Below, in pieces: positions 50,276 to 59,662 of a stretch of 64,000 bases of DNA. A program made the translations under genes and the position numbers. Position 1 is the first letter of the stretch, and each line of letters begins with the position of its first letter. Source of the DNA: Streptomyces liliifuscus (GTDB lineage: Bacteria > Actinomycetota > Actinomycetes > Streptomycetales > Streptomycetaceae); assembly GCF_016598615.1 (NCBI RefSeq), contig NZ_CP066831.1, positions 4,774,001-4,838,000 of the forward strand. Reading direction: 5' to 3'. The notes beneath the pieces were generated by a model. It worked only from the letters and a program-made list of their open reading frames with translations. It made no database searches and was not told the DNA's origin.

Positions 50276-51937
50276 CTAGGCCGCCCCTCGCCAGACCGTC
50301 ATCTCGCCGGACACGAAACCACTGTCCGGCAGCGCGGTCGACTTCACATCGACCACGAACAGAGCGATGTCTCCGGAGGGGTGTTCGAAGCAGATCTCGC
50401 TGCCGGCCGCCACAATGGCGAGCGGGAGCCTGTGTTCGGCGTCGGCGAGGGTTGCGCGACAGGATTCCAGGGTGGCGCCCGGCTTCTCGGAAGGCACCCA
50501 GTCGATCAGACTCGTGTCGCTCTCCAACGCGCAGGTCTGCCCGCAGACGAAGCGGATGTCCGCCTTGCGTTCCTTCGCACTCCTGTCGTCCTTGACGTCT
50601 TTGGCGTCGTTGAGGAAGCGGTAGGGATCCTTCATATCCAGGGGTATCGTCGCGTTCAGCATCTGCACGGGGTACGGGATCGGTTTCGGCGGCTTGGACG
50701 CGGTCGAGGAGGGGCGTGAACCTCCTGATGTCCGGCCCCCGGCTCCCGACCCCGAGGACGCCCCGGACGTCGATGAGGAAGTCGACGACCGTGCCGAGGA
50801 CTCCTGACCGGACGTCGAGGACTCGGCCGCATTCCGGTCACGCAGCCGCTCCGACATATCCAGGTTCGTCCATGCCACGCCCACCGACAGCAGCGAACCC
50901 ACCGTCACGACGACCGCAAGCATCCTGGTACGCCGCCGACGGGCCCGCCGCTCGTCCGGCACCGTCGGCTGCGGACGCCGCTGAAGTTGCGGCTGCGCGA
51001 GCAACGGCATCGTGTGCACCGGGGTCGGGTGGGGGACCGGGGACGGAACCGTCACCTCGGGTCCCATGACCTCCCGCCAGACGGCCGGTCCGGCGCCCGC
51101 GTCGGCGTCCCGGCCCAGCCGCTGCCGACACCACTCGACGATCTCCGCCGGAGTGGCCCGCTGCCCCGGATCGGCCGCGAGGCACCGGGCCATCAGCGGA
51201 CGGAGCTGCGCGGGCAGCAGGGACAGGTCGGGTTCCGAGTGCACGATCCGGTACAGCACGCCGACCGAGTTGCCGTCCCCGTACAACGGTTCGCCCAGCG
51301 CCGCGAACGCCGCTGTCTGGCCGAGCGCGAACACGTCGGTCGCCGCCGTGACCCCACCCCCGGACGCCTGCTCGGGAGCCATGAACTGGGGCGTGCCGAC
51401 AGTGGCTCCCGTGGCGGTGTGCGAGGTGATGCCCGAGGCCAGCGAGATGCCGAAGTCGATCACCCGCGGCCCGTCGGCGGCCAGCAGCACGTTCGACGGC
51501 TTCAGGTCCCGGTGCACGATTCCCGCGGCATGGATTGCCTGCAGGGCCTCGGCCACCCCCGCCATCAGCCACAGCACCGCGGGCACCGGCAGTGGTCCGC
51601 GCCGGGCGACGGCCTCCGCCAGCGAGGGGCCGGGCACGTACAGCGTGGCCAGCCAGGGCGGTACACCGTCCGCGTCGCCGTCGATCAGCTCCGCGGTGTA
51701 CGCGCCCCGGACCCGCTGGGCCGCCTTTATCTCCCTGCGGAACCCCCGCCGGAAGGTCGGGTCGTCGGCCAGCTCCGGCCGGATCACCTTGATCGCCACC
51801 GGTCGGCCGCCCTGGGTGTGCGACAGATAAACCCGGCCCATACCTCCCGCACCGAGCCGGGCGGCGAGGCGGTAACCGGCCACCATGGGCGGATCGTCCG
51901 CCTGCAGTGGCTGGAACACCTCAGTCGCGTGGTCCAT
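50276..51937 (-). CDS. Ser/Thr protein kinase with unknown extracellular domain
   Basis: The 553-residue protein has a kinase domain at about 20-270 (GAGGMGRVYLSH, HRDLKPSNVLL, DFGISLA, APEQA). A membrane helix lies near 340 (MLAVVVTVGSLLSVGVAW), then a Ser/Thr/Gly-rich linker and a C-terminal domain of about 130 residues. That domain has four cysteines (VCGQTCALESD, SCRATLAD, EICFEHPSG) that could form disulfides outside the cell. I do not recognise it; it is the likely sensor part. The gene ends 20 nt from the convergent nitroreductase. Confidence 0.93.
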   Translation of the reverse strand: MDHATEVFQPLQADDPPMVAGYRLAARLGAGGMGRVYLSHTQGGRPVAIKVIRPELADDPTFRRGFRREIKAAQRVRGAYTAELIDGDADGVPPWLATLYVPGPSLAEAVARRGPLPVPAVLWLMAGVAEALQAIHAAGIVHRDLKPSNVLLAADGPRVIDFGISLASGITSHTATGATVGTPQFMAPEQASGGGVTAATDVFALGQTAAFAALGEPLYGDGNSVGVLYRIVHSEPDLSLLPAQLRPLMARCLAADPGQRATPAEIVEWCRQRLGRDADAGAGPAVWREVMGPEVTVPSPVPHPTPVHTMPLLAQPQLQRRPQPTVPDERRARRRRTRMLAVVVTVGSLLSVGVAWTNLDMSERLRDRNAAESSTSGQESSARSSTSSSTSGASSGSGAGGRTSGGSRPSSTASKPPKPIPYPVQMLNATIPLDMKDPYRFLNDAKDVKDDRSAKERKADIRFVCGQTCALESDTSLIDWVPSEKPGATLESCRATLADAEHRLPLAIVAAGSEICFEHPSGDIALFVVDVKSTALPDSGFVSGEMTVWRGAA

Positions 51938-52123
51938 CGGCCCTCGTCCCCCACCCGCCGGTCGGAGCGGCAGGCTCGGTGCTCGGCCACCCCGTCAAGA
52001 TCGTACGAACTGGAGATTCAAGCACGACGGCGCCGAATTCGTTACCCGGTTCGAGAGTCGGCCTGGCGTTCCCACGAAGGTCGTCGGGTCCGGCAGGGAG
52101 AGGAGAAGGGAGCGGAGAGCTGC

Positions 52124-53053
52124 CTAACTCCGGGACTCGTTCGAGATACGGTCCAGCCACTCCGTGAGCAGGGCGTCCTCGGCGGGGCTGAGGGTCGGTA
52201 CCGGGGACTGGCGGAGGAGGGCGTTCAGGCGGGCCGCCGTGGCGGGAAGACGGGACTCGTCCGAAGCCTCTGCCCTTTCTGACGCATCCCTCTCCGTCTC
52301 TGTCCCCGTCCCCGTCTCAGGCTGGGCGGTCACGTCCGGTGTGAAGACCGTGGCGTGGACCCCGTCCCGTACCCGGCGGGACACCGAGACGTCGGTGAAC
52401 GTCGCAGGGCGGGAGACGAGCATCAGGGCCACCCCTACGTTCGCGGACATGATGATCTGGGCGGCCAGTTCGGGGGCGAGGCGCAACTTGCCGTGTTCCG
52501 CGGCCCGTTGGAGGTCCGCCGTGAGGATGCGGTGGGACTCCAGGGCCGCCGCCGGGGGCTTGCGCATCGCCGGTGAGTTCATCAGGCGGTACAGGTTCGG
52601 ATTGTGCAGGGCGAACTCGACATGGGTGTCCCAGCCGTCCCGCAGGTCCTGGACAGGGTCCGTGCCGGGGGCGCGGTCGCGCTTGGTCGCGAGGTACCTG
52701 TCCCAGCCGTGGTCGACGACCGCCGACAGGAGGCCCTCCTTGTCCCCGAAGTGGCGGTAGAGGGCCGGGGCGCCGACCCCCGCCGCCTCGCACACGGCCC
52801 GGGTGGAGACGTCCCCGTCCGGCGACTCGGCGACGAGGGCCGCCGCCACTTCGAGAATGCGCGCTTTCGTACTCACGGAAGCGACGCTAACCGACGCGGT
52901 ACGGGCCGGTGCGGGGCGGGCCGATACGGGGCGGGCGGCCGACGTGGGGCGGGCCGTTGCCGTGCCGGGCGTTATGGTGTCGGCCGTTGCTGTGCGGGCC
53001 GGCGTCGTGCCGGGCGTTGCCGTGCCGGCCACTGTCGTTCCGGACGGGGTCAC
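52124..53053 (-). CDS. TetR-family regulator with low-complexity N-terminus
   Basis: The TetR helix-turn-helix lies at about 65-110 (KARILEVAAALVAESPDGDV, then AVCEAAGVGAPALYRHF). The ligand domain includes HNPNLYRLMNSPAMRKPPAA. Upstream of it are ~58 residues of Thr/Ala/Pro repeats (TPGTTPARTATADTITPGT). The GTG at 53053 overlaps the SDR stop (GTGA), which favours this start. The GTG at 52876 (VSTKARILEVA) would give a standard TetR length of 250 residues and cannot be excluded. It is coupled to the preceding SDR and probably regulates it. Confidence 0.88.
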   Translation of the reverse strand: MTPSGTTVAGTATPGTTPARTATADTITPGTATARPTSAARPVSARPAPARTASVSVASVSTKARILEVAAALVAESPDGDVSTRAVCEAAGVGAPALYRHFGDKEGLLSAVVDHGWDRYLATKRDRAPGTDPVQDLRDGWDTHVEFALHNPNLYRLMNSPAMRKPPAAALESHRILTADLQRAAEHGKLRLAPELAAQIIMSANVGVALMLVSRPATFTDVSVSRRVRDGVHATVFTPDVTAQPETGTGTETERDASERAEASDESRLPATAARLNALLRQSPVPTLSPAEDALLTEWLDRISNESRS

Positions 53054-53949
53054 GCCGCCGTCCCGTGCGGGGCGAGGAGGTCGTCGAGGCCTATTCGGGT
53101 CAGGAACTCGGCGCGGATGCGGTCCGCGACCCGGCTGACCTCCTCCGACCCGTCGTTCGCCGGGTCGACGTGGACCCGGAAGGGCCGCTCGCCGGGCGGG
53201 GTGTCGACGACCTCGACGATCGCGTCGGCCACCAGGGAAGCCGGGGCGTCGGCGGGCGCGAGGGCGGCGAGGCGCTGGGCGACCTGGTCCATCAGGCCCG
53301 CGTACCGCTCCTCGTACGCGGGGAGGACCCCCTGCTCGGCGGGATGGCCGCCGGTCGCGAAGTGGTTGGTGCCCGAGGTGAAGGCGCCGGGCACGACGAT
53401 GGTCGTCTCTATGCCGAAGCGGGCCAGCTCGGCCGCGTACGACACCGCGAGCGCGTCCATCGCGGCCTTCGCTGCGAAGTACGGCGCGAGGTAGGGCGGG
53501 GTGCCGCCCCGGGTCGAGGTCGAACCGATCCAGAGCACCAGGCCGTGCTCCTGGGCCCGCAGGTGGGGCAGCGCGGCGCGGTTGACCCGCTGGGTGCCCA
53601 GCACATTCGTGTCGTACACCGCGGCCAGTTCCTCGGGGGTGAACGCCTCGGTCGGGCCGGTCACCATGTGGCCCGCGTTGTGGACGACCACGTCCAGCGT
53701 GCCGGCCTCGGACAGGACCGTGGCGACGGCGGCATCCGCGGACGCCTGGGAGAGGACGTCCAACTCGACCGTCCGCAGGTCCACTTGGTGCTCGGCCGCG
53801 TACGCCTCGGCCTCCGCGACCCGGCTCGCGTTGCGCCCTGCCGTGTCGCGCATCGCCGCGTAGACCGTGTGACCCGCTTCGGCCAGTGCCCGCGCGGCGA
53901 GCGCGCCGAATCCCGAACCGGCGCCCGTGATGACGATCGTCTTGCCCAT
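53050..53949 (-). CDS. SDR-family oxidoreductase
   Basis: The 299-residue protein has the cofactor motif TGAGSGFG at about 8-15, NAGHMV, the active-site Ser in IGSTSTRGG and YFAAKAAMD with Tyr and Lys. The long C-terminal part is typical of the subgroup that includes ketoreductase-like proteins. It is followed by a coupled TetR gene. The substrate is unknown. Confidence 0.91.
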   Translation of the reverse strand: MGKTIVITGAGSGFGALAARALAEAGHTVYAAMRDTAGRNASRVAEAEAYAAEHQVDLRTVELDVLSQASADAAVATVLSEAGTLDVVVHNAGHMVTGPTEAFTPEELAAVYDTNVLGTQRVNRAALPHLRAQEHGLVLWIGSTSTRGGTPPYLAPYFAAKAAMDALAVSYAAELARFGIETTIVVPGAFTSGTNHFATGGHPAEQGVLPAYEERYAGLMDQVAQRLAALAPADAPASLVADAIVEVVDTPPGERPFRVHVDPANDGSEEVSRVADRIRAEFLTRIGLDDLLAPHGTAA

Positions 53950-54018
53950 GACGGAACTCCTTAGGAGGGAGGAATGGAGGAGAGGAATGGAGGAAAGGGA
54001 GACAAGAGTGATGAGGGC

Positions 54019-54777
54019 TTAAGCGATGCCGCCGTTGGCGCGGAGCACCTGGCCGTTGACCCAGCGGCCGGCCGGGCCCGCGAGGAAGGACACGACCCCG
54101 GCGATGTCCTCCGGGGTGCCGAGGCGCTCCAGCGGCGGCTGGGCGGCCATCCTCGCGATGGTCTCCTCGTCCTTGCCGTCCAGGAACAGGGCGGTGGCGG
54201 TCGGGCCGGGGGCCACCGCGTTCACCGTGATGTCCCGGCCGCGCATCTCGCGGGCCAGGATCAGCGTCATGGCCTCGACGGCGCCCTTGCTCGCGGCGTA
54301 CGCGCTGTAGCCGGGGATGGCGAGGGCCAGCACGGAGCTGGAGAAGTTGATGACCGCGCCGCCCTCGCGCAGCCGGCGCACGGCCTGCTGGTCGACGACG
54401 AACGTGCCGCGGATGTTCGTGCGGTGCATCCGGTCCAGGGCGTCGAGGTCGAAGTCGGCGAGCGGGGCCAGTGTCATGACACCGGCCGCGTGGACGACCA
54501 CGTCGACCCCGCCGTACGTCGACTCCGCGGTGTCGAAGAGTGCCGCCACCTCGGTCTCGTCCGCCACGTCGGCCCGGAAGGCGAGCGCCTGTCCGCCCGC
54601 CTCGGTGATCGCCGCGACGGTCTTGTCGGCCTCGGCCTGGTTCCCCGCGAAGTTCACGACGACCGCGAATCCGTCGGCGGCGAGCCGCTCCGCGGTCTCT
54701 CGCCCGATCCCACGGGATCCGCCGGTGACGACCGCGACGCGGTCAGTGGTGGGGGTGATGGGCTGCTGGTCGCTCAT
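54019..54777 (-). CDS. SDR-family oxidoreductase (3-oxoacyl-ACP reductase-like)
   Basis: The 252-residue protein has TGGSRGIG (about 19-26), the Ser in INFSSSVLA, YAASKGAVE and the C-terminal GxxVNGQVLRANGG, all typical of FabG-like SDRs. The ATG at 54777 has GGAG 7-8 nt upstream; an ATG at 54840 would add 21 atypical residues and overlap a probable operator. It lies 70 nt before the next SDR on the same strand, and the two with the TetR gene may form one operon. Confidence 0.91.
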   Translation of the reverse strand: MSDQQPITPTTDRVAVVTGGSRGIGRETAERLAADGFAVVVNFAGNQAEADKTVAAITEAGGQALAFRADVADETEVAALFDTAESTYGGVDVVVHAAGVMTLAPLADFDLDALDRMHRTNIRGTFVVDQQAVRRLREGGAVINFSSSVLALAIPGYSAYAASKGAVEAMTLILAREMRGRDITVNAVAPGPTATALFLDGKDEETIARMAAQPPLERLGTPEDIAGVVSFLAGPAGRWVNGQVLRANGGIA

Positions 54778-54828
54778 GACGGGGCTCCTGTCGTGGCGGG
54801 GGGAACGCGTTTCGCTCCCCGACAGAAA

Positions 54829-54859
54829 CAACGCTAACACTGATTCGATAGCAACGCTA
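54829..54859. promoter_or_regulatory. Repeated CAACGCTA elements upstream of SDR
   Basis: CAACGCTA occurs at 54829-54836 and 54852-54859, 23 bp apart. The second copy is part of TAGC-AAC-GCTA, a short inverted repeat. They lie 50-80 bp upstream of the SDR start and could bind the TetR protein of the operon. Confidence 0.35.
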
Positions 54860-54904
54860 CCCTTGACCGTAACGTCGCTACGGTGTCGTGGCCCGAACGG
54901 ATTT

Positions 54905-55086
54905 CGCCCCCGCCGCCCCTACCCATTCCCGTCCCTGACTCAGGGGCTCCGCCCCCGAACCCCCAAAAGACTGCGCAGTTCCCCGCGCCCCTAGGCACCT
55001 AGGGGCGCGGGGAACTGCGCTACCAGCCCCCACCGGGCCCGCACCCGAAATCGCTACGGACGGGAACGGGTAGGGCGGCGGGGGCG
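54905..55086. repeat. Nested palindromic intergenic repeat
   Basis: A perfect 23-bp stem with a 2-nt loop (54973-55020, arms GCGCAGTTCCCCGCGCCCCT...AGG) sits inside a second inverted repeat. The outer arms are about 30 bp (54905-54934 and 55058-55086, CCCGCCGCC..TACCC pattern) with one mismatch and one indel. The core is the Streptomyces GTTCCCCGCGCCCCT element. It may end transcription of the aldehyde dehydrogenase operon. Confidence 0.85.
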
Positions 55087-55095
55087 AGGGAATCC

Positions 55096-56583
55096 TCAGC
55101 CCGGCCACACCAGTGACTGCACCTCCGAGTACGCATGCAGCGCGTACGAGCCGACATCTCGGCCCACCCCGCTCTGTTTGAAGCCGCCGAACGGCGCCTC
55201 CATGTTGCGCCCGACCGTGTTGATGCCGACGCCCCCGGCCCGCAACTGCCGGGCCACACGGAAGGCGCGGGCTACGTCACCGGACCAGACGTAGTCGATG
55301 AGGCCGTAGTCGCTGTCATTGGCGAGTTCGACGGCCTCCTCCTCGTCGTCGAAGGGGAGGACGACGACGACCGGGCCGAAGATCTCCTCGCGGACGACCC
55401 GCATGTCGGGTGTGCAGTCGGCGAGGAGGGTCGGGGCGACGTAGAAACCCCGGTCGGACGGCGGCCGTTCACCGCCCGCGACCACCCGCGCCCCCTCCTT
55501 GCGGCCCAGTTCGACGTACGACTCGATCCGGTCCCGGTGGGCCGCGGAGATCACCGGGCCGACGACCGTGTCCTCCGCCCGCGGATCGCCCACCTTCAAA
55601 TAGCCGATGTACGCCGCCAGTTGGGACACCAGGCGGTCGTAGACCGGACGCTGCGCGAGCACCCTCGTCGGGGCCGTGCAGATCTGGCCGCTGTAGAACG
55701 AGAAGGTGGTTCCGATGCCGCGGACCGCCGACTCCAGGTCCGCGTCCTCGAAGACGACCGCCGCGCCCTTCCCGCCCAGCTCCATCAACTGCCGTTTCAT
55801 ACCGCGCCCGCACACCGCGGCGATACGCCGCCCGACGGCGGTCGAGCCGGTGAAGCTCACCATGTCGACGTCGTCCGAGTCGACGGCCGCCTCGCCGACC
55901 TCGGCGCGCGAACCGCTGACGACGTTCACGACCCCGGGCGGCACACCCGCGGCCTCCAGCGCCTGAGCCATCCGGTACACGGACAGCGGGTCCTGCGGGG
56001 CCGGCTTCACGACGACCGTGTTGCCCATCGCGAGCGCCGGGGCGATCTTGCCGGCCGGGTTCGCCCAGGGGTTGTTGTACGAGGTGATGCAGGTGACCAC
56101 GCCTACTGGTTGGCGCACGGCCAGGGCGCCCATCACCGCCGCCCTGCCGAACGGGCCCGCCTCGTTGATCTGCGGGGGCAACGGCTCCTCGACCGGCTCC
56201 ACGCGCGCGTACCGCTGGAATCGGGCCGCCCCGACCCCCACCTGCATCCCGCGTGCGGTACCGGTCGTGGCCCCGGTCTCGGCCTGGGCCAGCTCGGCGT
56301 ACGGGACGAGGTTGCGCCGGATCTCCGCGGCCGCCCGGTGCAGGACGGCGGCCCGCTCCTCGGGTGCCGTGCGCGACCATGACCGGAAGGCCTCGCGGGC
56401 CGCGGCTGCCGCCGCGTGCACCTGATCCCGCGAGGCCTCCGGAGCCGGCCCGACGACTTCCTCGGTCGCCGGGTCGATCACCTCGTAGTGGCCGCCGTCC
56501 GGCTCCACCCACGAGCCGCCGATGAACAGCCGCTGCCCGTCCGTCACCTGTCCCCCAACGTCCGCCGGCACCGTCGCCGTCAC
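55096..56583 (-). CDS. NAD(P)-dependent aldehyde dehydrogenase
   Basis: The 495-residue protein has the family motifs ITSYNNPWANPAGKIAPALA, FTGSTAVGRRIA and ELGGKGAAVVFEDAD with the catalytic Glu. FYSGQICTAPTR holds the catalytic Cys, and EEIFGPVVVVLPF is also present. It is complete. It starts at a GTG one base after the stop of the D-aminoacylase-like gene, so the two are co-translated. It should oxidise an aldehyde formed in the same catabolic route. Confidence 0.95.
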   Translation of the reverse strand: MTATVPADVGGQVTDGQRLFIGGSWVEPDGGHYEVIDPATEEVVGPAPEASRDQVHAAAAAAREAFRSWSRTAPEERAAVLHRAAAEIRRNLVPYAELAQAETGATTGTARGMQVGVGAARFQRYARVEPVEEPLPPQINEAGPFGRAAVMGALAVRQPVGVVTCITSYNNPWANPAGKIAPALAMGNTVVVKPAPQDPLSVYRMAQALEAAGVPPGVVNVVSGSRAEVGEAAVDSDDVDMVSFTGSTAVGRRIAAVCGRGMKRQLMELGGKGAAVVFEDADLESAVRGIGTTFSFYSGQICTAPTRVLAQRPVYDRLVSQLAAYIGYLKVGDPRAEDTVVGPVISAAHRDRIESYVELGRKEGARVVAGGERPPSDRGFYVAPTLLADCTPDMRVVREEIFGPVVVVLPFDDEEEAVELANDSDYGLIDYVWSGDVARAFRVARQLRAGGVGINTVGRNMEAPFGGFKQSGVGRDVGSYALHAYSEVQSLVWPG

Positions 56584-56584
56584 G

Positions 56585-58315
56585 TCACTTCGTGCTTACC
56601 GTTCGCGTGTCACGGCCCGAGCGCAGCACCTTGCCCGGTACGGCCCCGGTCACCACGTCGCCCCGTATCGCCTCGACTCCGTTGACCCAGACGGCCGTTA
56701 TGCCGATCGCCTTCGAGTCGAGGCGCGGGCTGTCTCCCGGCAGGTCGTGCACCAGGGTGGCCTTGCCGGCGTCGATGCGGTCCGGGTCGAAGAGCACGAG
56801 GTCCGCATGGAAGCCCTCCGCTATCCGTCCGCGCTCGCGCAGCCCGAAGAGCCGGGCCGGGTCGTCCGTGAGCATCTTCACGGCCTGTTCGAGAGTCGTC
56901 AGCTTCCGGCCCCGCAGACAGTCCCCGATGAACCGGGTCGTGTACGGCGCCCCGCACATCCGGTCCAGATGGGCGCCCGCGTCCGAGCCGCCGAGCATCA
57001 CGTCCTCGTGCCGCCACGTCTCCTGGCGCAGCGCCCACGAGTCGGGGTCGTTGTCGGTCGGCATGGGCCAAAGGACCGTACGCATACCGTCGTTGGCGCA
57101 GATCTCGACGATGCACTCGAAGGGTTCCTGGCCGCGCTCGGCCGCGATGTCCCGTACGACCCGTCCGGTGAGCCCCTCGTTCTCCGCGCTGTAGGTGTCG
57201 CCGATGACGTACCGCCCGAAGTCGGCGAGGCGCCGGAAGACACCGGCCTCCTTGGAGTCGGCCCGCCGCAGCATCTCCGAACGGACCACGGGGTCACGGA
57301 GTTTCGCGATCCGCTCGGGTACGGGGAGGCCGAGCACCTCGCCCCAGCCGGGAATCAGGTTCAGCGCGCAGAAGGTTCCCAGCGACATGTTCATCGGCGT
57401 GAGGATCGGCATCGTGAGCGCCACGATCCGCCCACCGGCCTTACGGGCACGCTCACTTGCCGCCAGCTGACGCGGTACGCGCTCGGGGACGGACGCGTCG
57501 ATCGTCAGGACGTTCCAGTTCAGCGGACGGCCCGCCGCCGCGCTCATCTCCACGAACAGATCGATCTCGTCGTCGCTGAACTGGTCGAGACAGCCCGCCA
57601 CGATGGCCTCGATCTGCGTGCCCTCGTGATCGCCCACCGCCTGGGAGAGCGCGAGCAGTTCGGCGGGCTTCGCGTGCCGCGAGGCGACCGGCTTCCCGTC
57701 CCCGTCGGAGTGGGTGGACGACTGCGTGGTGGAGAGCCCCCAGGCACCGGACTCCATCGCCTCGTGGAAGAGCGCCAGCATCTGCTCCAACTGCTCGGGC
57801 GAGGGCTGCCCGCCGACGGCGTCCGGCCCCATCACATACCGCCTGAGCGCGCAATGCCCCACCATGAAGCCCGCGTTGACCGCGATCCGCCCCTCCAGGG
57901 CATCCAGGTACTCCCCGAAGGAGTGCCAGCTCCACGGCGCCCCCTCCTCCAGCGCGACCAGCGACATCCCCTCGACCTTGGACATCATCCGCCGCGTGTA
58001 GTCGGCGTCCTCGGGCCGCGCAGGATTCAAGGGCGCGAGGGTAAATCCGCAGTTGCCCCCGGCGACCGTCGTCACTCCGTGGTTGAGCGAGGGCGTCGCA
58101 TACGGGTCCCAGAACAGCTGCGCGTCGTAGTGGGTGTGGGGATCCACGAACCCCGGCGCGAGTACGAGCCCGGAAGCGTCCTCCGTCGTACGAGACGGTT
58201 CGGTGACGTCACCGATGACGGCGATCCGCCCGTCCCGTATCCCCACGTCAGCGGTATAGGAGGGCGCACCCGACCCATCCACGACGGTCGCGCCCTTGAT
58301 CAGATGGTCAAGCAT
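56585..58315 (-). CDS. D-aminoacylase-like amidohydrolase
   Basis: The 576-residue protein has the amidohydrolase metal motif DPHTHYDAQ near residue 60, the sequence GVTTVAGGNCGFTLAP, and GGSDAGAHLDRM with the catalytic Asp. This is the plan of N-acyl-D-amino-acid deacylases, which cleave N-acyl groups or related amides. It is the long actinobacterial type. The frame stays open far upstream, but the ATG at 58315 with AAAGGG upstream gives the family N-terminus (MLDHLIKGATVVDG). It is coupled to the aldehyde dehydrogenase and follows an LLM oxidoreductase gene. Confidence 0.92.
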   Translation of the reverse strand: MLDHLIKGATVVDGSGAPSYTADVGIRDGRIAVIGDVTEPSRTTEDASGLVLAPGFVDPHTHYDAQLFWDPYATPSLNHGVTTVAGGNCGFTLAPLNPARPEDADYTRRMMSKVEGMSLVALEEGAPWSWHSFGEYLDALEGRIAVNAGFMVGHCALRRYVMGPDAVGGQPSPEQLEQMLALFHEAMESGAWGLSTTQSSTHSDGDGKPVASRHAKPAELLALSQAVGDHEGTQIEAIVAGCLDQFSDDEIDLFVEMSAAAGRPLNWNVLTIDASVPERVPRQLAASERARKAGGRIVALTMPILTPMNMSLGTFCALNLIPGWGEVLGLPVPERIAKLRDPVVRSEMLRRADSKEAGVFRRLADFGRYVIGDTYSAENEGLTGRVVRDIAAERGQEPFECIVEICANDGMRTVLWPMPTDNDPDSWALRQETWRHEDVMLGGSDAGAHLDRMCGAPYTTRFIGDCLRGRKLTTLEQAVKMLTDDPARLFGLRERGRIAEGFHADLVLFDPDRIDAGKATLVHDLPGDSPRLDSKAIGITAVWVNGVEAIRGDVVTGAVPGKVLRSGRDTRTVSTK

Positions 58316-58374
58316 GCTTACGCCCTTTCCGGCTCTCTGCCCTGTCCGGCCGGCTGCGCAGTCTGCGTCCACAT

Positions 58375-58420
58375 GGGGCGCCCCTTCAGGGGCGCGGGGA
58401 ACTGCGCGACCAGCCACGAC
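58375..58420. repeat. Streptomyces intergenic repeat, minus orientation
   Basis: GGGGCGCCCCTTCAGGGGCGCGGGGAACTGCGCGACCAG contains a short hairpin and the reverse of the GTTCCCCGCGCCCCT core. It lies between the LLM and D-aminoacylase-like genes, so it may weaken read-through. Confidence 0.75.
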
Positions 58421-58443
58421 AAACCCGTGCCCTCCGACGAACC

Positions 58444-59562
58444 TCAGACCGCCCCGCGGAACCGAGTCGTCCGATGCACAGGATCCGTATCGATCTTCGG
58501 AATCACGTGCTCCCCGATCAGCCTGATCGTCTGAAGCGTCTCCTCCTTCGGCACCCCGACCGGCAGGCCGAACGACAATTGGTCGGCCCCCGCCTGCTCC
58601 CACCGCTTGCACTGCGTGAGCACCTCGTCCGGGTCCCCGCAGATCAGCAGCTCCTCGGAGATGAGCAGTTCGATGAACTCCTCGTTGTACTCGGGCAGCG
58701 TCTCCGGCCAGACGGGGAACCCCTCGGGCCGCGGGAACGTGTCGTGGTACCGGAACACCAGCGACGGCAGATAGTGCAGCCCGCCGCCCACGGCGATCCG
58801 TATCGCCTCGTCGTGCGTGGGCGCGCAGATCGCCGTCGTCGTCACCATCACGTTGTCGTTGACGAAGTCCCCGATCGGCTCCGCCTCCACGACGGCCGTC
58901 TTGTACTGCTCGAGGACCCACTCCATGTCGGAGACCTTCTGCACGCTGAAGCCGAGCACCCCGAGCCCCTTGCGGGCGGCCATGGAGTACGAGGGCGGCG
59001 ACCCGGCGGCGTACCACATGGCGGGGTGCGACTTCCCGTACGGCTTGGGCAGGACCTTGCGCGGCGGCAGCTGCCAGTGCTTGCCCTTGAACCCGACGTA
59101 CTCCTCCTGGAGCCACATCTTCGGGAACTCGGCGATGGTCTCTTCCCAGATCTCCTTGGTGTAGTTCATGTCGGTGATGCCGGGGAGGAAGCCGAGGATC
59201 TCGTGCGAGCCGGCCCCGCGTCCGCTGCCGAACTCAAAGCGGTTCTCGGTGAGATGGTCGAGCATGGCGACCTTCTCGGCGACCTTCACCGGGTGGTTGA
59301 CCTGGGCGAGCGGGTTGAAGATGCCCGACCCGAGGTGGATGCGCTCCGTCGCGTGCGCGAGATAACCGAGGAAGACGTCGTTCGCGGAGAGGTGGGAGTA
59401 CTCCTCCAGGAAGTGGTGCTCGGACGCCCACGCGTACTTGAAGCCGGACTTGTCCGCCTGGATGACGTACTCGGTCTCCTCCATCAGCGCCTTGTGCTCC
59501 GCGAGCGGATCGGTCTCGGCCCGCTTGCCCACGTATCCCTGTACAAAGAGCCCGAATTCCAA
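58444..59562 (-). CDS. LLM-class flavin-dependent oxidoreductase
   Basis: The 372-residue protein is of the bacterial-luciferase type: MEFGLFVQGYVGKRAE, AWASEHHFLEEYSHLSAND, GSGIFNPLAQVNHPVKVAEK and FEFGSGRGAGSHEI. It is longer than the F420 LLM at 39 kb and closer to FMN-dependent alkanal-type monooxygenases. It is likely a monooxygenase in the same route as the downstream amidohydrolase and aldehyde dehydrogenase. Two TGACGGnCCGTCA-like sites lie 40-115 bp upstream of its start. Confidence 0.9.
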   Translation of the reverse strand: MEFGLFVQGYVGKRAETDPLAEHKALMEETEYVIQADKSGFKYAWASEHHFLEEYSHLSANDVFLGYLAHATERIHLGSGIFNPLAQVNHPVKVAEKVAMLDHLTENRFEFGSGRGAGSHEILGFLPGITDMNYTKEIWEETIAEFPKMWLQEEYVGFKGKHWQLPPRKVLPKPYGKSHPAMWYAAGSPPSYSMAARKGLGVLGFSVQKVSDMEWVLEQYKTAVVEAEPIGDFVNDNVMVTTTAICAPTHDEAIRIAVGGGLHYLPSLVFRYHDTFPRPEGFPVWPETLPEYNEEFIELLISEELLICGDPDEVLTQCKRWEQAGADQLSFGLPVGVPKEETLQTIRLIGEHVIPKIDTDPVHRTTRFRGAV

Positions 59563-59599
59563 GGAGGTTCACCGTCCCCTGTCCGTCACCCTGCCGAAC

Positions 59600-59614
59600 C
59601 TGACGCACCGTCAG
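59600..59614. promoter_or_regulatory. Operator-like palindrome CTGACGCACCGTCAG
   Basis: Arms CTGACG and CGTCAG flank CAC, 38 bp upstream of the LLM gene. It is one of the recurring TGACGGnCCGTCA-type sites. Confidence 0.6.
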
Positions 59615-59662
59615 ATTCATCTGCCGCCGACTGTTGCACCGCGCCCGCGAGGCGTCAATACC

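Noticed and set aside
58316..59116. Open frame extending the D-aminoacylase-like gene upstream by about 267 codons
   Set aside because: It overlaps the LLM gene and a repeat element and has no protein-like composition. The ATG at 58315 has a ribosome site and gives the normal N-terminus.
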